64,000 nucleotides of DNA from Streptomyces sp. SCSIO 75703 (GCF_036607905.1 NZ_CP144555.1:1178001-1242000); one strand, 5' to 3'. Numbered from the stretch's first letter, positions 24,260 through 36,123 are shown. Numbers and translations are program-made. The notes: generated by a model not told the origin, from the sequence alone.

Positions 24260-25434
24260 CCGCGTCCCCCGCAAAGGCCCGGCCCGCGGTGGAGACCGTG
24301 GGCCGGGCCGCCCGGCAGCAGCCCCGGTGGGAAGACCCCGTTCTGGTCCGTCAGGTGCGCGAACTCCTCGCCCGGCAGCCGCCCCTGGTCCCCGTGGAGG
24401 AGGCCCTCGCGCTGCGCGGGCTGCTCGCCCGGGTCGCCGACCGCGAGTCGTGCGTCATCCAGGCGGGAGACTGCGCGGAGGACCCGGCGGAGTGCGCCGG
24501 TGGACACGTCGACCGCAAGACCGCGCTGCTCGACCGTCTCGCCGAGGCCGTCGAGACAGCCGTCGGCACGCCTGCCCTGGTCGTCGGCCGGGTGGCCGGT
24601 CAGTTCGCCAAACCCCGTTCGCACCCCACCGAGCGGGTGGCCGGGCTCACCCTCCCCGTCTACCGGGGGCACATGGTCAACGGGCCGGACCCCGACCGGC
24701 GGAGCCGACGGCCCGACCCCCTGCGTGTCGTGACGGGGTACGTCGCGGCCCGGGAGGCGACGAGGCATCTCGCGCGCCGCCGGGACGACCCGGCGCACCG
24801 TACCGTGTGGACCAGTCACGAGGCCCTGCTGCTCGACTACGAGGAACCCCTCGTCCGCCGCGCCGACGACGGCCGCTCATGGCTGGGCTCCACCCACTGG
24901 CCGTGGATCGGGGAGCGCACCCGGCAGGTGGACGGCGCCCATGTCGCGCTGCTCGCGAGCGTGGTCAACCCGGTCGCGTGCAAGATCGGCCCCGCGACGA
25001 GCGCCGACGAGGTGCTGGGGCTCTGCGCGCGACTCGACCCGGGCAGGGAACCGGGACGGCTCACTCTGATCGCCCGGATGGGTGCCGGTCTCGTGGCCGA
25101 GCGGCTGCCGGCCCTGGTCGGCAAGGTGCGGGCCGAGGGCCATCCGGTGATCTGGCTCTGCGACCCGATGCACGGCAACACCGTCGTCACCCCGGACGGT
25201 GGGAAGACCCGGCTCGTCGACGTCATGGCCCGGGAGGTCCGGGAGTTTCGGCAGGCCGTGCACTCCTCCGGCGGCGTCCCCGGGGGACTGCACCTGGAGA
25301 CCACACCGGACGATGTCCTCGAATGCGTGGCGGACGCCTCGGAGCTGGAGCTCGCCGGGCGCCGCTCCACCACGCTGTGTGACCCCAGGCTGACCCTCGC
25401 CCAGGCACTGTCCCTGGTGTCCGCGTGGGCGTGA
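24256..25434 (+). CDS. phzC: PhzC, class II DAHP synthase
   Basis: Condenses erythrose-4-phosphate and PEP, opening a private shikimate supply for phenazine synthesis. 392 residues, shorter than the primary-metabolism class II enzymes because the N-terminal regulatory extension is missing. Metal and substrate segments: VIQAGDCAED, VGRVAGQFAKPRS, VYRGHMVNG, THWPWIGERT, NPVACKIGP, IWLCDPMHGNT, GGLHLETTPDDVLEC and CDPRLTLAQAL. ATG 24256 overlaps phzB. It is the last gene of the 16-kb run and the right end of the cluster. Confidence 0.97.
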   Translation: MTASPAKARPAVETVGRAARQQPRWEDPVLVRQVRELLARQPPLVPVEEALALRGLLARVADRESCVIQAGDCAEDPAECAGGHVDRKTALLDRLAEAVETAVGTPALVVGRVAGQFAKPRSHPTERVAGLTLPVYRGHMVNGPDPDRRSRRPDPLRVVTGYVAAREATRHLARRRDDPAHRTVWTSHEALLLDYEEPLVRRADDGRSWLGSTHWPWIGERTRQVDGAHVALLASVVNPVACKIGPATSADEVLGLCARLDPGREPGRLTLIARMGAGLVAERLPALVGKVRAEGHPVIWLCDPMHGNTVVTPDGGKTRLVDVMAREVREFRQAVHSSGGVPGGLHLETTPDDVLECVADASELELAGRRSTTLCDPRLTLAQALSLVSAWA

Positions 25435-25839
25435 ACCGCGGGGGGCGCCGGCCGGCGGTACCTGGGCGGGAGCGGGCTCTGGGGCCACGCCACCGACGGC
25501 CCCTCGCCTCTCCCAGCGTCCTGCCGCGCCTGACGCCATGACCGCGCCGGTCCGGCCTCCCGGTGCCCGGTGCCGGGGGCCGGGCCTCCGGCCGGGGCGG
25601 CACGCTCTCCGCCCTCCGTGGGAGGGGCGTGCCGCCACGCGGGCGCGGTGCGGGGCCCCGCCGCGGCGTGAGTGACCGAGCCTCTCGGCCGGCGCACGAC
25701 CGCCACGGCGTCCCGCGGCCCCCGATGGGCGCCACGACCGGCCGGCCACGCCCGGCAGCCCCTTCCGCGGGCCCGGTCCGGGGCCCACCGCTCCCCCGCG
25801 GCCACCAGCCCGTGAGCGGCGCCGGGCCGGGACGGGCGG
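25435..25839. other. Intergenic region downstream of phzC
   Basis: About 405 bases between phzC and the convergent CBM2-fusion gene. It is extremely GC-rich with several imperfect G/C inverted repeats (around 25556-25590) that may act as terminators for both genes. Minus-strand reading frames here are composition artefacts with no recognisable family. I see no gene. Confidence 0.5.
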
Positions 25840-27327
25840 TCAGCCCGTGGCGCAGGCACGGCCGTTCAGGGTGAAGCCGGGTGGCGGGGAGTTGGCGCCG
25901 TGCCAGGAGGCGACGAAGCCGAAGGTGATGCGCCCGCCGGCGGGGACGTCCTGGTTGTAACCGGTGGCCCCGGCGGTGACCCGGTCGCCGTCCTGGGCGT
26001 GGACCGCGTCCCACATCTGGCCGACGCGCTGGCCGTCGGGGAAGGTCCAGGCGACGTCCCAGGAGGCGAGGGCCGTGTCGGAGGTGACGGTGACGGTGGC
26101 CTGGAAGCCGTCGGCCCACTGGTTGACGAGCTGGTAGCGCACGCGGCAGGCGGGCGGCGCGGTCATGCCGGGCGCCGGGGCCGGGGCGGGTGCGCTGCCG
26201 CGCGTGATCGCGGTCGGCCGGGGCGCGGAGGCCCGGGGCGACGGGGTGCCGCTTGCGGTCTTCGGGGTGGTGTCCGGCGCGGCCGTGCCGGCCTCGACGG
26301 GGGGCTCGCCCAGGTCGGGCGAGGTCCGGGCGACCGGGTCCGGCGGGGACGGGCGGGCGGCGGCCACGGCGTGCCCGTCCGCGTCCCGGGGTGCGGGGGT
26401 GCCGGGGTCGTCGCCGCCGAAGGGCCGCAGCGAGACGGCGAGCGCCGGCAGGGAGACCAGGACGGCCGTGGCGAGGAGCCCGGCGCGGACCCGGCGCGAG
26501 CGGCGCCGGTCGCCGTCCTCGCCCGGCGCCGGCAGGGCGGGGCCGGGCCGGTGTTCGGCGGCGCGGCGGCGGCGTTCCACGTGGGCCCGGCCGCCCCAGC
26601 CGAGGACACCGTCGGCGAGGGCGACGGGCAGGCCCGGTCCGGGCGGGCGCAGGCAGGCGGCGGCCTCCGCGCAGCCGGCGCAGCCGGCCAGGTGGCGGGC
26701 GAGGTCGTCGGGGACCTCGATGCCGGGCGTCCGGGTGACGGCGTCCAACAGCCCGGTGTAGCGGCGGCAGCCGGGGGCCGGCGGGGCGTCGACGTGTCCG
26801 CGGCGGCAGCGTTCCCTGAACAGCACGCGGGCTTCGGCGAGTTCGTCGGAGGCGGTGTCCGGGTCGAGGCCGAGGCGACGGGCGGCCACGGCCAGTGGCA
26901 GCGCCTCCACGTCGGCCAGCCACAGCAGTTCGGCGTCGGCGGGGCGCATGTCGCGCAGCGCGCGCAGCGCGAGGGGGCGTTCCCGGAGCGGTCCCGCGTA
27001 CCGGGCGGCCTGTTCCGAGGCGAGCCATCGCCGTAACCCGGGGGCGAGTTCGTCGCCCCGTCCGGCGGCCTCCCAGTCGGCCGCGGTCGTGCGGACGGCG
27101 GTCAGCAGCAGCGGGGCGCCGGGCAGCCGGGGCGGGCGGCGGGCGGCCGGGTCGCTGCCGCCGGCACGCAGTTCGCGGGCGCCGCGCGCGGACGCCTCGG
27201 CGGCCAGCCGGCCGGCCGCGTCGGGGCCGGCTGCGCACAGGCCCGCGTAGGAGAGCACGGTGTCGCGGCAGACCGCCGACATGGCGGCCTCGGCGGCTCC
27301 CTGGGGGCGGCTCGGCAGGTCGGGCAT
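25840..27327 (-). CDS. Sigma-like/zinc anti-sigma/CBM2 fusion protein, membrane anchored
   Basis: A 495-residue mosaic. Residues about 75-165 resemble a sigma-factor region 4 helix-turn-helix (ELLWLADVEALPLAVAARRLGLDPDTASDELAEARVLFRERC). Residues 200-225 hold a zinc anti-sigma motif (DLARHLAGCAGCAEAA). One membrane helix (about 270-290, LLATAVLVSLPALAVSL) is followed by a Pro/Ala/Thr linker. The last 100 residues form a family 2 cellulose-binding module (CRVRYQLVNQWADGFQATVTVT...WTFPDGQRV...TLNGRACATG). The module should lie outside the cell and the helix-turn-helix inside. ATG 27327 follows AGGAG. Leu98 is a TTA codon (27034-27036). It looks like a polymer-sensing signal protein; this is inference. 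Confidence 0.8.
   Translation of the reverse strand: MPDLPSRPQGAAEAAMSAVCRDTVLSYAGLCAAGPDAAGRLAAEASARGARELRAGGSDPAARRPPRLPGAPLLLTAVRTTAADWEAAGRGDELAPGLRRWLASEQAARYAGPLRERPLALRALRDMRPADAELLWLADVEALPLAVAARRLGLDPDTASDELAEARVLFRERCRRGHVDAPPAPGCRRYTGLLDAVTRTPGIEVPDDLARHLAGCAGCAEAAACLRPPGPGLPVALADGVLGWGGRAHVERRRRAAEHRPGPALPAPGEDGDRRRSRRVRAGLLATAVLVSLPALAVSLRPFGGDDPGTPAPRDADGHAVAAARPSPPDPVARTSPDLGEPPVEAGTAAPDTTPKTASGTPSPRASAPRPTAITRGSAPAPAPAPGMTAPPACRVRYQLVNQWADGFQATVTVTSDTALASWDVAWTFPDGQRVGQMWDAVHAQDGDRVTAGATGYNQDVPAGGRITFGFVASWHGANSPPPGFTLNGRACATG
27034..27036 (-). promoter_or_regulatory. TTA leucine codon in the CBM2-fusion gene
   Basis: Codon 98 (ELAPGLRRWL) reads TTA on the minus strand, so this gene is also predicted to need bldA. 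Confidence 0.88.
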
Positions 27328-27490
27328 CGGACTCCTGCGTCCACGGGACGAGGCCGGTGCACCGCACGGAGAAGGGTGCGGGGGGCCTCGCGGCAAGCGC
27401 CGAGCTTGCCATGTCCGCGGGGCGCCTGACAAGCGCCGGGCCCGTGCGCCGGCGGGCGGTGCCGGGACCGCCCGCGCGACGCGTCGGCGG

Positions 27491-30271
<2,781 letters not shown>

Positions 30272-30320
30272 GCCCGGCCGCCCGCCACCGTCGGCGTCCG
30301 GGACGGTTACCGTCGGGGGC

Positions 30321-31226
30321 ATGAACGGTGACTTCGCCGGGGCCCTCGCCCGGGGCGCGCTGGTGCTCGACGGGGGGCTGGCCACGCGGCTGGAGGCGGA
30401 CGGGCACGACCTGGGCGACGCGCTGTGGTCGGCACGGCTGCTCGCGGAGCGGCCGGAGGCCGTCGTCGCGGCGCACCGCGCCTTCTACGAGGCCGGGGCC
30501 GACGTGGCCATCACCGCGAGCTACCAGGCCACCTTCGAGGGCTTCGCCCGGCGCGGCGTCGGGCGCGAGCGGGCGGCGGAGCTGCTGGCCCGGTCCGTGG
30601 AGCTGGCCCGGGAGGCGGCCCGCCGGGCGCGCACGGGGCGCCGGCTGTGGGTGGCGGCCTCGGCGGGCCCGTACGGGGCGATGCTCGCGGACGGGTCGGA
30701 GTACCAGGGCCGCTACGGCCTCGGCGCCGGCGCGCTGGAGCGGTTCCACCGGCCCCGGCTGGAGGTGCTGGCCGCCGCCCGGCCCGACGTGCTGGCGCTG
30801 GAGACGGTGCCCGACACGGAGGAGGCCGCGGCCCTGCTGCGCGCGGTGCGCGGGCTGGGCGTGCCGGCCTGGCTGTCGTACTCGGTGGCGGGCGGGCTGA
30901 CCCGCGCCGGGCAGCCGCTGGAGGACGCCTTCGCCCTCGCGGCCGACGCGGACGAGGTGGTCGCGGTGGGCGTGAACTGCTGCGCCCCCGGGGACGTGGC
31001 CGGTGCCGTCGCCACGGCGGCCCGGGTGACCGGCAAGCCGGTGGTGGCCTACCCGAACAGCGGGGAGTCCTGGGGCGCGGGCGGCTGGGCCGGGCCGCCG
31101 GCCTTCGACGCCGGACGGGCGCGGGGCTGGCGGGACGCGGGGGCGCGGCTGATCGGCGGCTGCTGCCGGGTGGGCCCGGGACGGATCGCCGAGGTGGCGA
31201 GGGCGCTGGCGGGGCCGGACACCTGA
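30321..31226 (+). CDS. mmuM: Homocysteine S-methyltransferase
   Basis: Zinc-dependent enzyme of 301 residues that methylates homocysteine to methionine with S-methylmethionine or SAM. TIM-barrel features: LVLDGGLATRLEADG, ITASYQATFEGF, WVAASAGPYGAMLADGSEYQGRYG, VLALETVPDTEEAAALL. The zinc cysteines lie in VGVNCCAPGD and LIGGCCRVGPGRI. ATG 30321; no SAM or cobalamin riboswitch is visible in the short gap before it. The gene may share a transcript with aldO. Confidence 0.92.
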   Translation: MNGDFAGALARGALVLDGGLATRLEADGHDLGDALWSARLLAERPEAVVAAHRAFYEAGADVAITASYQATFEGFARRGVGRERAAELLARSVELAREAARRARTGRRLWVAASAGPYGAMLADGSEYQGRYGLGAGALERFHRPRLEVLAAARPDVLALETVPDTEEAAALLRAVRGLGVPAWLSYSVAGGLTRAGQPLEDAFALAADADEVVAVGVNCCAPGDVAGAVATAARVTGKPVVAYPNSGESWGAGGWAGPPAFDAGRARGWRDAGARLIGGCCRVGPGRIAEVARALAGPDT

Positions 31227-31552
31227 CCGTTCCGGGGCCTGTTGCGTCCGTGCGGCGGGGGCGGGCCGAGGTCGCCGAGGGCCAGAGGGGCGAGGACGGC
31301 CTCCGGCCCCGGGGCCCCGGGGCCCCGGGGCCGGCCCCGGGCGGGCGGGGCGAGGGGGCCGGACCGCCGCCGGTTCCCGCCGTCCCACCGCCTGTCCGGG
31401 GCCGCCGTCCCCGCACGGGCTCGGGACCGGCCCGCAGGGGCACCCGCGGGCGGGGCCGACGGCGCGGTCGGTCGCCGCCGACGGCGATCCGCGCGGCCGG
31501 CACGGGGGGAGCGGTGGGCGCGCTGGACGGAGCCCGTCGTCCTGGGCGTCGG
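31227..31552. other. Intergenic region after mmuM with a GGCCCCGG repeat
   Basis: About 326 bases of extreme G/C content between mmuM and the dioxygenase remnant. Positions about 31305-31340 hold four near-tandem GGCCCCGG units, which may form strong structure. No gene is seen. Confidence 0.5.
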
Positions 31553-31914
31553 TCAGGGCCCGGCCGGGGCCAGGACGACGTCGAAGCGTTGCCGCGACGG
31601 GCCCCGACGGGCCCCGTCGACACGGCGCCCGTCGGGCCCCCGGTGCCCGCCCGGTGCTGGACGGAGCCTCGGCCGGGGACTCCTCGGCGTCGAAGACGCT
31701 GTCGCGGCCGGGGAGTTCGTCGTCGCGCACGAAGGCGCGCGTCACCGGGCGGCGGCGGTCACCGGCGGTCACCGCGACGTGCGGGTGCGAGGCCCGGCAG
31801 GGCGGGCGTCCGGCCGTCGCGGGCGTCCCGTCGTGCGGGATCGGGGACGGCGTGGGCGCACCGGGGGACCGGCACCGGGCCGGTGCGGGTCCCTCCGGTG
31901 CGGACGCCGGTCAT
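31553..31914 (-). pseudogene. Decayed intradiol ring-cleavage dioxygenase
   Basis: Remnant of a catechol/hydroxyquinol 1,2-dioxygenase. The ATG at 31914 overlaps the maleylacetate reductase stop (ATGA). After about 15 residues the centre is deleted and another frame carries SPIPHDGTPATAGRPP, then ASHPHVAVTAGDRRRPVTRAFV. The H-P-H pair and the V-T-x-x-F strand are the C-terminal iron-ligand region of intradiol enzymes. A further frame shift leads to QRFDVVLAPAGP and a stop at 31553, the usual family ending. About 120 of some 290 residues remain. The intact reductase next door is the enzyme that normally follows this one in hydroxyquinol breakdown. Confidence 0.8.
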
Positions 31915-32966
31915 GACGGTCCGCTCCCTTCCCAGGCCGCGCGCAGCAGGCCGGTGACGGCGTCCTCGGTGACGGGTGCGGGGTTGCCCGCGGGGGCCGC
32001 CGCGAGGATCGGGCCGACGGCCCTGGCGATGCCGTCCTCGGGCATGCCGTAGTCCTTGAGCGCCGTCGGGGCGTCCAGCCGGGCGCGCAGCGCGGCCAGT
32101 CCCGCCGAGGCGGTGTCACTGTCGAACGCCTGCGCGATGCGCCGTTCGGCGTCGGGGGCGTGCGGCGCGTTGAGGGCGAGGACGTACGGCAGGACGACGG
32201 CGTGCGTCTGGGCGTGCGGGAGGTCGAACATGCCGCCCAGCACGTGGCAGATCTTGTGGTGCAGTCCCGATCCGGCGCCGGTGAAGGAGACCGCGGCGAG
32301 GTAGGCGCCGTACAGGGTCTGCTCGACGCCCTCCCGGCCGGCCGGGTCGCGGGCGACCGCGGGCAGTCCGGCGGCGAGGGCGCGGACGCCCTCCTGGGCG
32401 AGGGCCCGGTCGATGGGGTCGGCGCGCGGTCCCCAGAAGGAGTCGACGCAGTGGGCCATCGCGTTGAGTCCGGAGGCCACGCTCAGCTCGCGGGGCAGGC
32501 TCGCCGGCAGGGTGGCGTCGTAGACGACGGAGCGGGGCAGTACGGCGTTGTCGACGCCGGTGGTCTTGGTCTCGCCCTCGGTCAGGCCCCACACGTTGGT
32601 CGCCTCGGAGCCGGCGTAGGTCGTGGGGACGGCGACCACGGGCAGGCCGGTGGTGAGGGCGACGGCCTTGGCGAGGCCGGTGGTGGAGCCGCCGCCGACG
32701 CTGACCAGCACGTCGGCGCCGGAGGCGGCGGCGGCCTCGCGGGCCCGCGCGGCGACCTCGACCGGTACGTGCCTCACGACTTCCTCGTGGCGCGCGGCGA
32801 CCGGGATCTCCCGGGCGATGGGGTCAGCGCGGGCGGCCTCCCGGCCGGAGGCGATCAGCATGGCCTTGCGGGCGCCGAGCGCCGCGACCTCGGCGGCCAC
32901 CGCGGCGGCGGACTCGCCGGGGGCGAAGACGACTCGCTGGGGCAGCGTCTCGTGTGCGAACTTCAT
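31911..32966 (-). CDS. Maleylacetate reductase
   Basis: Iron-type alcohol dehydrogenase family enzyme of 351 residues that reduces maleylacetate to 3-oxoadipate in the breakdown of resorcinol, hydroxyquinol and chloroaromatics. SVGGGSTTGLAKAVAL (nucleotide loop), VAVPTTYAGSEATNVWG, and the metal-ligand region GLNAMAHCVDSFWG...HHKICHVLGGMFDLPHAQTHAVVLP fit the maleylacetate reductase branch. ATG 32966. The gene reads intact, but its partner dioxygenase downstream is broken, so the pathway may be incomplete unless another dioxygenase is present elsewhere. Confidence 0.92.
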   Translation of the reverse strand: MKFAHETLPQRVVFAPGESAAAVAAEVAALGARKAMLIASGREAARADPIAREIPVAARHEEVVRHVPVEVAARAREAAAASGADVLVSVGGGSTTGLAKAVALTTGLPVVAVPTTYAGSEATNVWGLTEGETKTTGVDNAVLPRSVVYDATLPASLPRELSVASGLNAMAHCVDSFWGPRADPIDRALAQEGVRALAAGLPAVARDPAGREGVEQTLYGAYLAAVSFTGAGSGLHHKICHVLGGMFDLPHAQTHAVVLPYVLALNAPHAPDAERRIAQAFDSDTASAGLAALRARLDAPTALKDYGMPEDGIARAVGPILAAAPAGNPAPVTEDAVTGLLRAAWEGSGPS

Positions 32967-33103
32967 CGCGCCTTCCGTCTCTCTCGGGTCTTCCGGCCGC
33001 GCCGGACGTGGGGGTTCAGAGGCCGCGGGGCCCTCGCGGCCCGTGGGTCCTCCCCACGATCATCGCGCGGTGACGCCTGCGCCGTGCCGGGGCGCCGTCC
33101 GGC

Positions 33104-34654
33104 TCAGTGCCGGCGCAGCGCCCCGGCGCGACGGAACCGGCCCACCACCGACCGGAGTTCGGCAGGTTCCGGCGGGTCCTCCTCGCGGCCGGGCCCGTTC
33201 CACAGGGCCATCTCGGCGTCCCGCAGTCCGTACTCGGTGACCGGCCCGCCGGCGTCGAAGACGCGGGCCGGGTGCGAGGCGTCCCAGCGGGGCCAGCCGG
33301 GGTCGCCCTCGCTCACGAAGCGCACCCAGGCCGCGTGCATGGCGTCGGCGAGCGCGGCCGGGGCGCCCTCCCCGGCGAGGGCGCGGGCGGCCGGCACGTC
33401 CCCGCTGTCGAAGACGAAGCCCAGCTCCAGGGCGTGGCAGGCGCCGAGGCCGGGCAGCCGGGAGGGCCAGGCGAACTCGTACATCCAGGACGCCTCGGCG
33501 CGGGCGTCGGCCAGGCGGTGCAGCGGGACGCGCAGCAGGTGGTCGGTGACGAGCTGGCCGACGGTCTCGGCGGTGCCCGCGTCGGGCCGCAGGGCGCGGT
33601 AGCCGCGCACCACCTCCGGTCCGCAGCGGCAGCGGGCGCGGGCCCCGGCCAGGGCGACCGGGCCGAGCCGGTCGACGCGCTCCAGCAGTCCGCCGGGGAC
33701 GAGCCACAGCCGGTACTCGTCGCGGGTCCAGCCCATGAGCAGGTCGACGCCGGGGGCCGCGCCGCCGCCGGCGAGGGCCGCCAGCGGATCGCGGGGCACG
33801 AGGTCGTCGTCGACGACGATGCCGAAGGCGGGCCCGCCGAGCACGGGGCTGCCGAGCCGCCCGATCTCGGCCTGGGTGCGCAGCAGCAGGTCACGGTCGA
33901 CCTCGGCGAAGGCGGCGGCGGTGGCCGGGACCCTGAGCCGGGCGGCCATGCGGCGGACCATCCGGCGTACCTTGTCCCGTTCCGACGCCTCCGGCGGCCC
34001 GCTCTGCAGGACGGCGCGCCGGACCAGGCCCGCGGCCCGCGGCGCGGCGAGCAGGGCCCCGGCGCTGATGGCCCCGGCGGACTGGCCGGCCAGGGTGATC
34101 CGGCCGGGGTCGCCGCCGAAGCCGGCGATGGCGGAGCGCACCCACAGCAGGGCGGCGAGCTGGTCGCGGAGCCCCGGGTTGGCGGGGGCGTCGGGGAAGA
34201 GGCCGTAGCCCTCGACGCCGAGGCGGTAGTTGACGGAGACGAGGACCACGCCGTCGCGGGCGAAGCCGTGCCCGTCGTAGACCGGCACGGCGGAGGAGCC
34301 TCTGGTCAGGGCGCCGCCGTGCAGCCAGACGAGGACGGGCAGGCGGGCCCCGGGCCCCGGTTCGGGGGTCCAGACGTTGAGGTTGAGGCAGTCGTCGCCG
34401 GGGATCTCCGGGTCGCTCAGGTAGGAGGCGAACGCCTCGGAGTACGGCGGTTTCGGCGCGGTCGGCCCGAAGCGGACGGCGTCGCGGACGCCGTCCCAGG
34501 GCTCGGGCGGCTCGGGCGGCCGGAAGCGGCGCGGCCCGAAGGGGGGCGCCGCGTAGGGGATGCCGCGGAAGACCGCGACACCGTCCTCCCACCGGCCGCG
34601 TACCGCGCCGTGGGGGGTCCTCGCCACCGGGGGTGCCTGGTCCGCTGTCGTCAT
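33104..34654 (-). CDS. Carboxylesterase type B
   Basis: Alpha/beta-hydrolase of 516 residues. The N-terminus [23 protein letters not shown] is typical; the oxyanion hole is [12 protein letters not shown], the nucleophile Ser lies in [18 protein letters not shown] (GxSxG), and a conserved [13 protein letters not shown] segment appears as [23 protein letters not shown] segment is also present, and the catalytic His region near [11 protein letters not shown] is recognisable. No signal peptide, so it probably acts in the cytoplasm. ATG 34654. Its substrate is unknown. Confidence 0.9.
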   Translation of the reverse strand: MTTADQAPPVARTPHGAVRGRWEDGVAVFRGIPYAAPPFGPRRFRPPEPPEPWDGVRDAVRFGPTAPKPPYSEAFASYLSDPEIPGDDCLNLNVWTPEPGPGARLPVLVWLHGGALTRGSSAVPVYDGHGFARDGVVLVSVNYRLGVEGYGLFPDAPANPGLRDQLAALLWVRSAIAGFGGDPGRITLAGQSAGAISAGALLAAPRAAGLVRRAVLQSGPPEASERDKVRRMVRRMAARLRVPATAAAFAEVDRDLLLRTQAEIGRLGSPVLGGPAFGIVVDDDLVPRDPLAALAGGGAAPGVDLLMGWTRDEYRLWLVPGGLLERVDRLGPVALAGARARCRCGPEVVRGYRALRPDAGTAETVGQLVTDHLLRVPLHRLADARAEASWMYEFAWPSRLPGLGACHALELGFVFDSGDVPAARALAGEGAPAALADAMHAAWVRFVSEGDPGWPRWDASHPARVFDAGGPVTEYGLRDAEMALWNGPGREEDPPEPAELRSVVGRFRRAGALRRH

Positions 34655-34789
34655 CTGCCCACCAGCCCTTCGCCGCGCTCGCGCTCCGGTGACTTCCAGA
34701 GCACCGCCGGCCCCCCCGGGTATTCCCCCGCGCGTGCCCGAGAGCGACCGGACGGGAACGTTCCGTGACCGGAGCGGCCGCCGGGGCGC

Positions 34790-35427
34790 TCAGCCGGGCC
34801 GGGCGGCCCAGCGGATGCCGCCGCGCGGGTGCTCCCGGAAGGCGGGGCGGCGCAGGACGCGGCGGTGTGTGCGGGGGCGGTGGAGAGGACGCGGCCCGGG
34901 CCCCGCTCCCGGCACCGGACGAGCGGATGGTCCGCGCCCGTGCCGGCCGCCCTCGTACGAGGTCCCGTCGGCGCGGGCGAGGACGGTGCCGCGCGGGTTG
35001 CTGCGGAAGCCGTACCGCTCGTCGGCGCACGCCCACACGGGTGGCCGGTGCCGGGTGGTCGCCGTCCTCGACGAGGACGCTCCCCGGCTGGGGGCGGGGT
35101 GGGAGTCGAGGCGGGCCCCGCGCAGGGTCCCGTAGGGGGCCAGTCATCCTCGGTGCGGGCCGCGGCGTGCACGCGGGCGAAGCCGCCGCCGGCCTCGACG
35201 CAGGCGGCGAGACGGGCACGGCCGGACGGGGTGGGGATCTCGCCGCTGGTGGAGAGGAAGACGACGGCGCCGCATCCGTCCAGCGGCGCCTCGGGTGCGG
35301 CGGGGCCTTCGGTGGCGTCCGCCGCGAGGCCGTCGAGGGCGGGCAGGGCCCCGAGCCCGGCCGGGACGGAGTCGTGCCGGTAGGCGGTGGTGCGGGTGTG
35401 GACGAGAGGTCGCGGCGCCGTGGTCAC
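34790..35427 (-). pseudogene. Frameshifted ThuA-family (trehalose-utilisation-like) gene
   Basis: The remains alternate between two frames. From GTG 35427: RPLVHTRTTAYRHDSVPAGL, GAVVFLSTSGEI, GGGFARVHAAARTEDDWP. The next frame continues PYGTLRGARLDSHP and YGFRSNPRGTVLARADGTSY, EGGRHG. The first frame then has DHPLVRCRERGPGRVLST, and the second ends FREHPRGGIRWAARPG and a stop at 34790. In order these give a nearly whole ThuA-like protein of about 210 residues, which needs at least three frame changes. The decay looks recent because conserved blocks remain. Sequencing error could also explain part of it. Confidence 0.8.
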
Positions 35428-35431
35428 GTCC

Positions 35432-35794
35432 TCAGTGGCCGGGGTGCCCGCCCGGCGGGGCCGACGGGCCGGGGTGGGCCGCGGCCTCCTTGGAGAGCCG
35501 GACCGCCGCGAGCAGGCTGAGGCCGGGGACGGCGTCGCGCAGCGCCTTGACGGCCCGGACCGAGTCGGCGGGGCCCTCGTGGCCGACGGCGGCGAGGCGT
35601 TCGTGGACCCAGCGGCTGCGCAGTTCGGCGTCGGAGGTGTCGGCCGCCCGCTCCACCACGGTGACGGCGCGCTCCAGACCGGGGCGTTCCCCGGGGGCCG
35701 CCTCGGCGAGGGCCTGCCGTAGCGCGCGGGCGACGACGTCGGCGTCCCGCAGGACGAGGACCGCGATCTCCGGTGGCTTGCGAAGTCCCAGCAT
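35432..35794 (-). CDS. Conserved Streptomyces protein of unknown function
   Basis: A 120-residue, mainly helical protein (MLGLRKPPEIAVLVLRDADVV, AVTVVERAADTSDAELRSRWVHERLAAVGHEGP, KALRDAVPGLSLLAAVRLSKEA). No catalytic motif or known domain is recognised. The chosen ATG 35794 lacks a clear ribosome site; a TTG at 35820 in the same frame is an alternative. The stop is four bases before the ThuA remnant, so the two once formed an operon. Confidence 0.65.
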   Translation of the reverse strand: MLGLRKPPEIAVLVLRDADVVARALRQALAEAAPGERPGLERAVTVVERAADTSDAELRSRWVHERLAAVGHEGPADSVRAVKALRDAVPGLSLLAAVRLSKEAAAHPGPSAPPGGHPGH

Positions 35795-36123
35795 CTCGCC
35801 ATGGTCGAGGTCAACCAAAGTGCGACGCAAGGAACTTGAGCAGCATCTGAGGCTGGGTCCCGGGGCGGGCGGCACCGGCGCCGGACCGGGGCGCGGGGAC
35901 GCCGGGCGAAGGTCCGGGCAGGGGCCCCGCCGGGCGTCCGGTCCCAGGGGAGGCCGGCCGGTCGCGAGGCGGACGGAGGGCGAGGCGGCTCCCCCTCGGG
36001 GGCGCGGACGGACGGCGGGTCCGCGGGGCGGCCTCGGTGCGGCGAGGCGGGCCCGGCGGCGGTCCCGGGAGGTGTCCGTTTCGTTCAAGACCCGCCGTGC
36101 GCGCCCCGCCTAGCGTGGCTCCC
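35795..36123. other. Divergent intergenic region
   Basis: About 330 bases between the leftward 120-residue protein gene and the rightward VOC gene. The 40 bases nearest the leftward gene are less GC-rich and may contain its promoter. The rest is G/C-rich with no recognisable gene or clear operator. Confidence 0.45.

Noticed and set aside
30272..30320. SAM or cobalamin riboswitch before the homocysteine methyltransferase gene
   Set aside because: Only about 50 bases are available and no conserved riboswitch core is visible.
31305..31340. GGCCCCGG repeats as a regulatory array
   Set aside because: Simple GC run in a region with a pseudogene; no positional link to a promoter.
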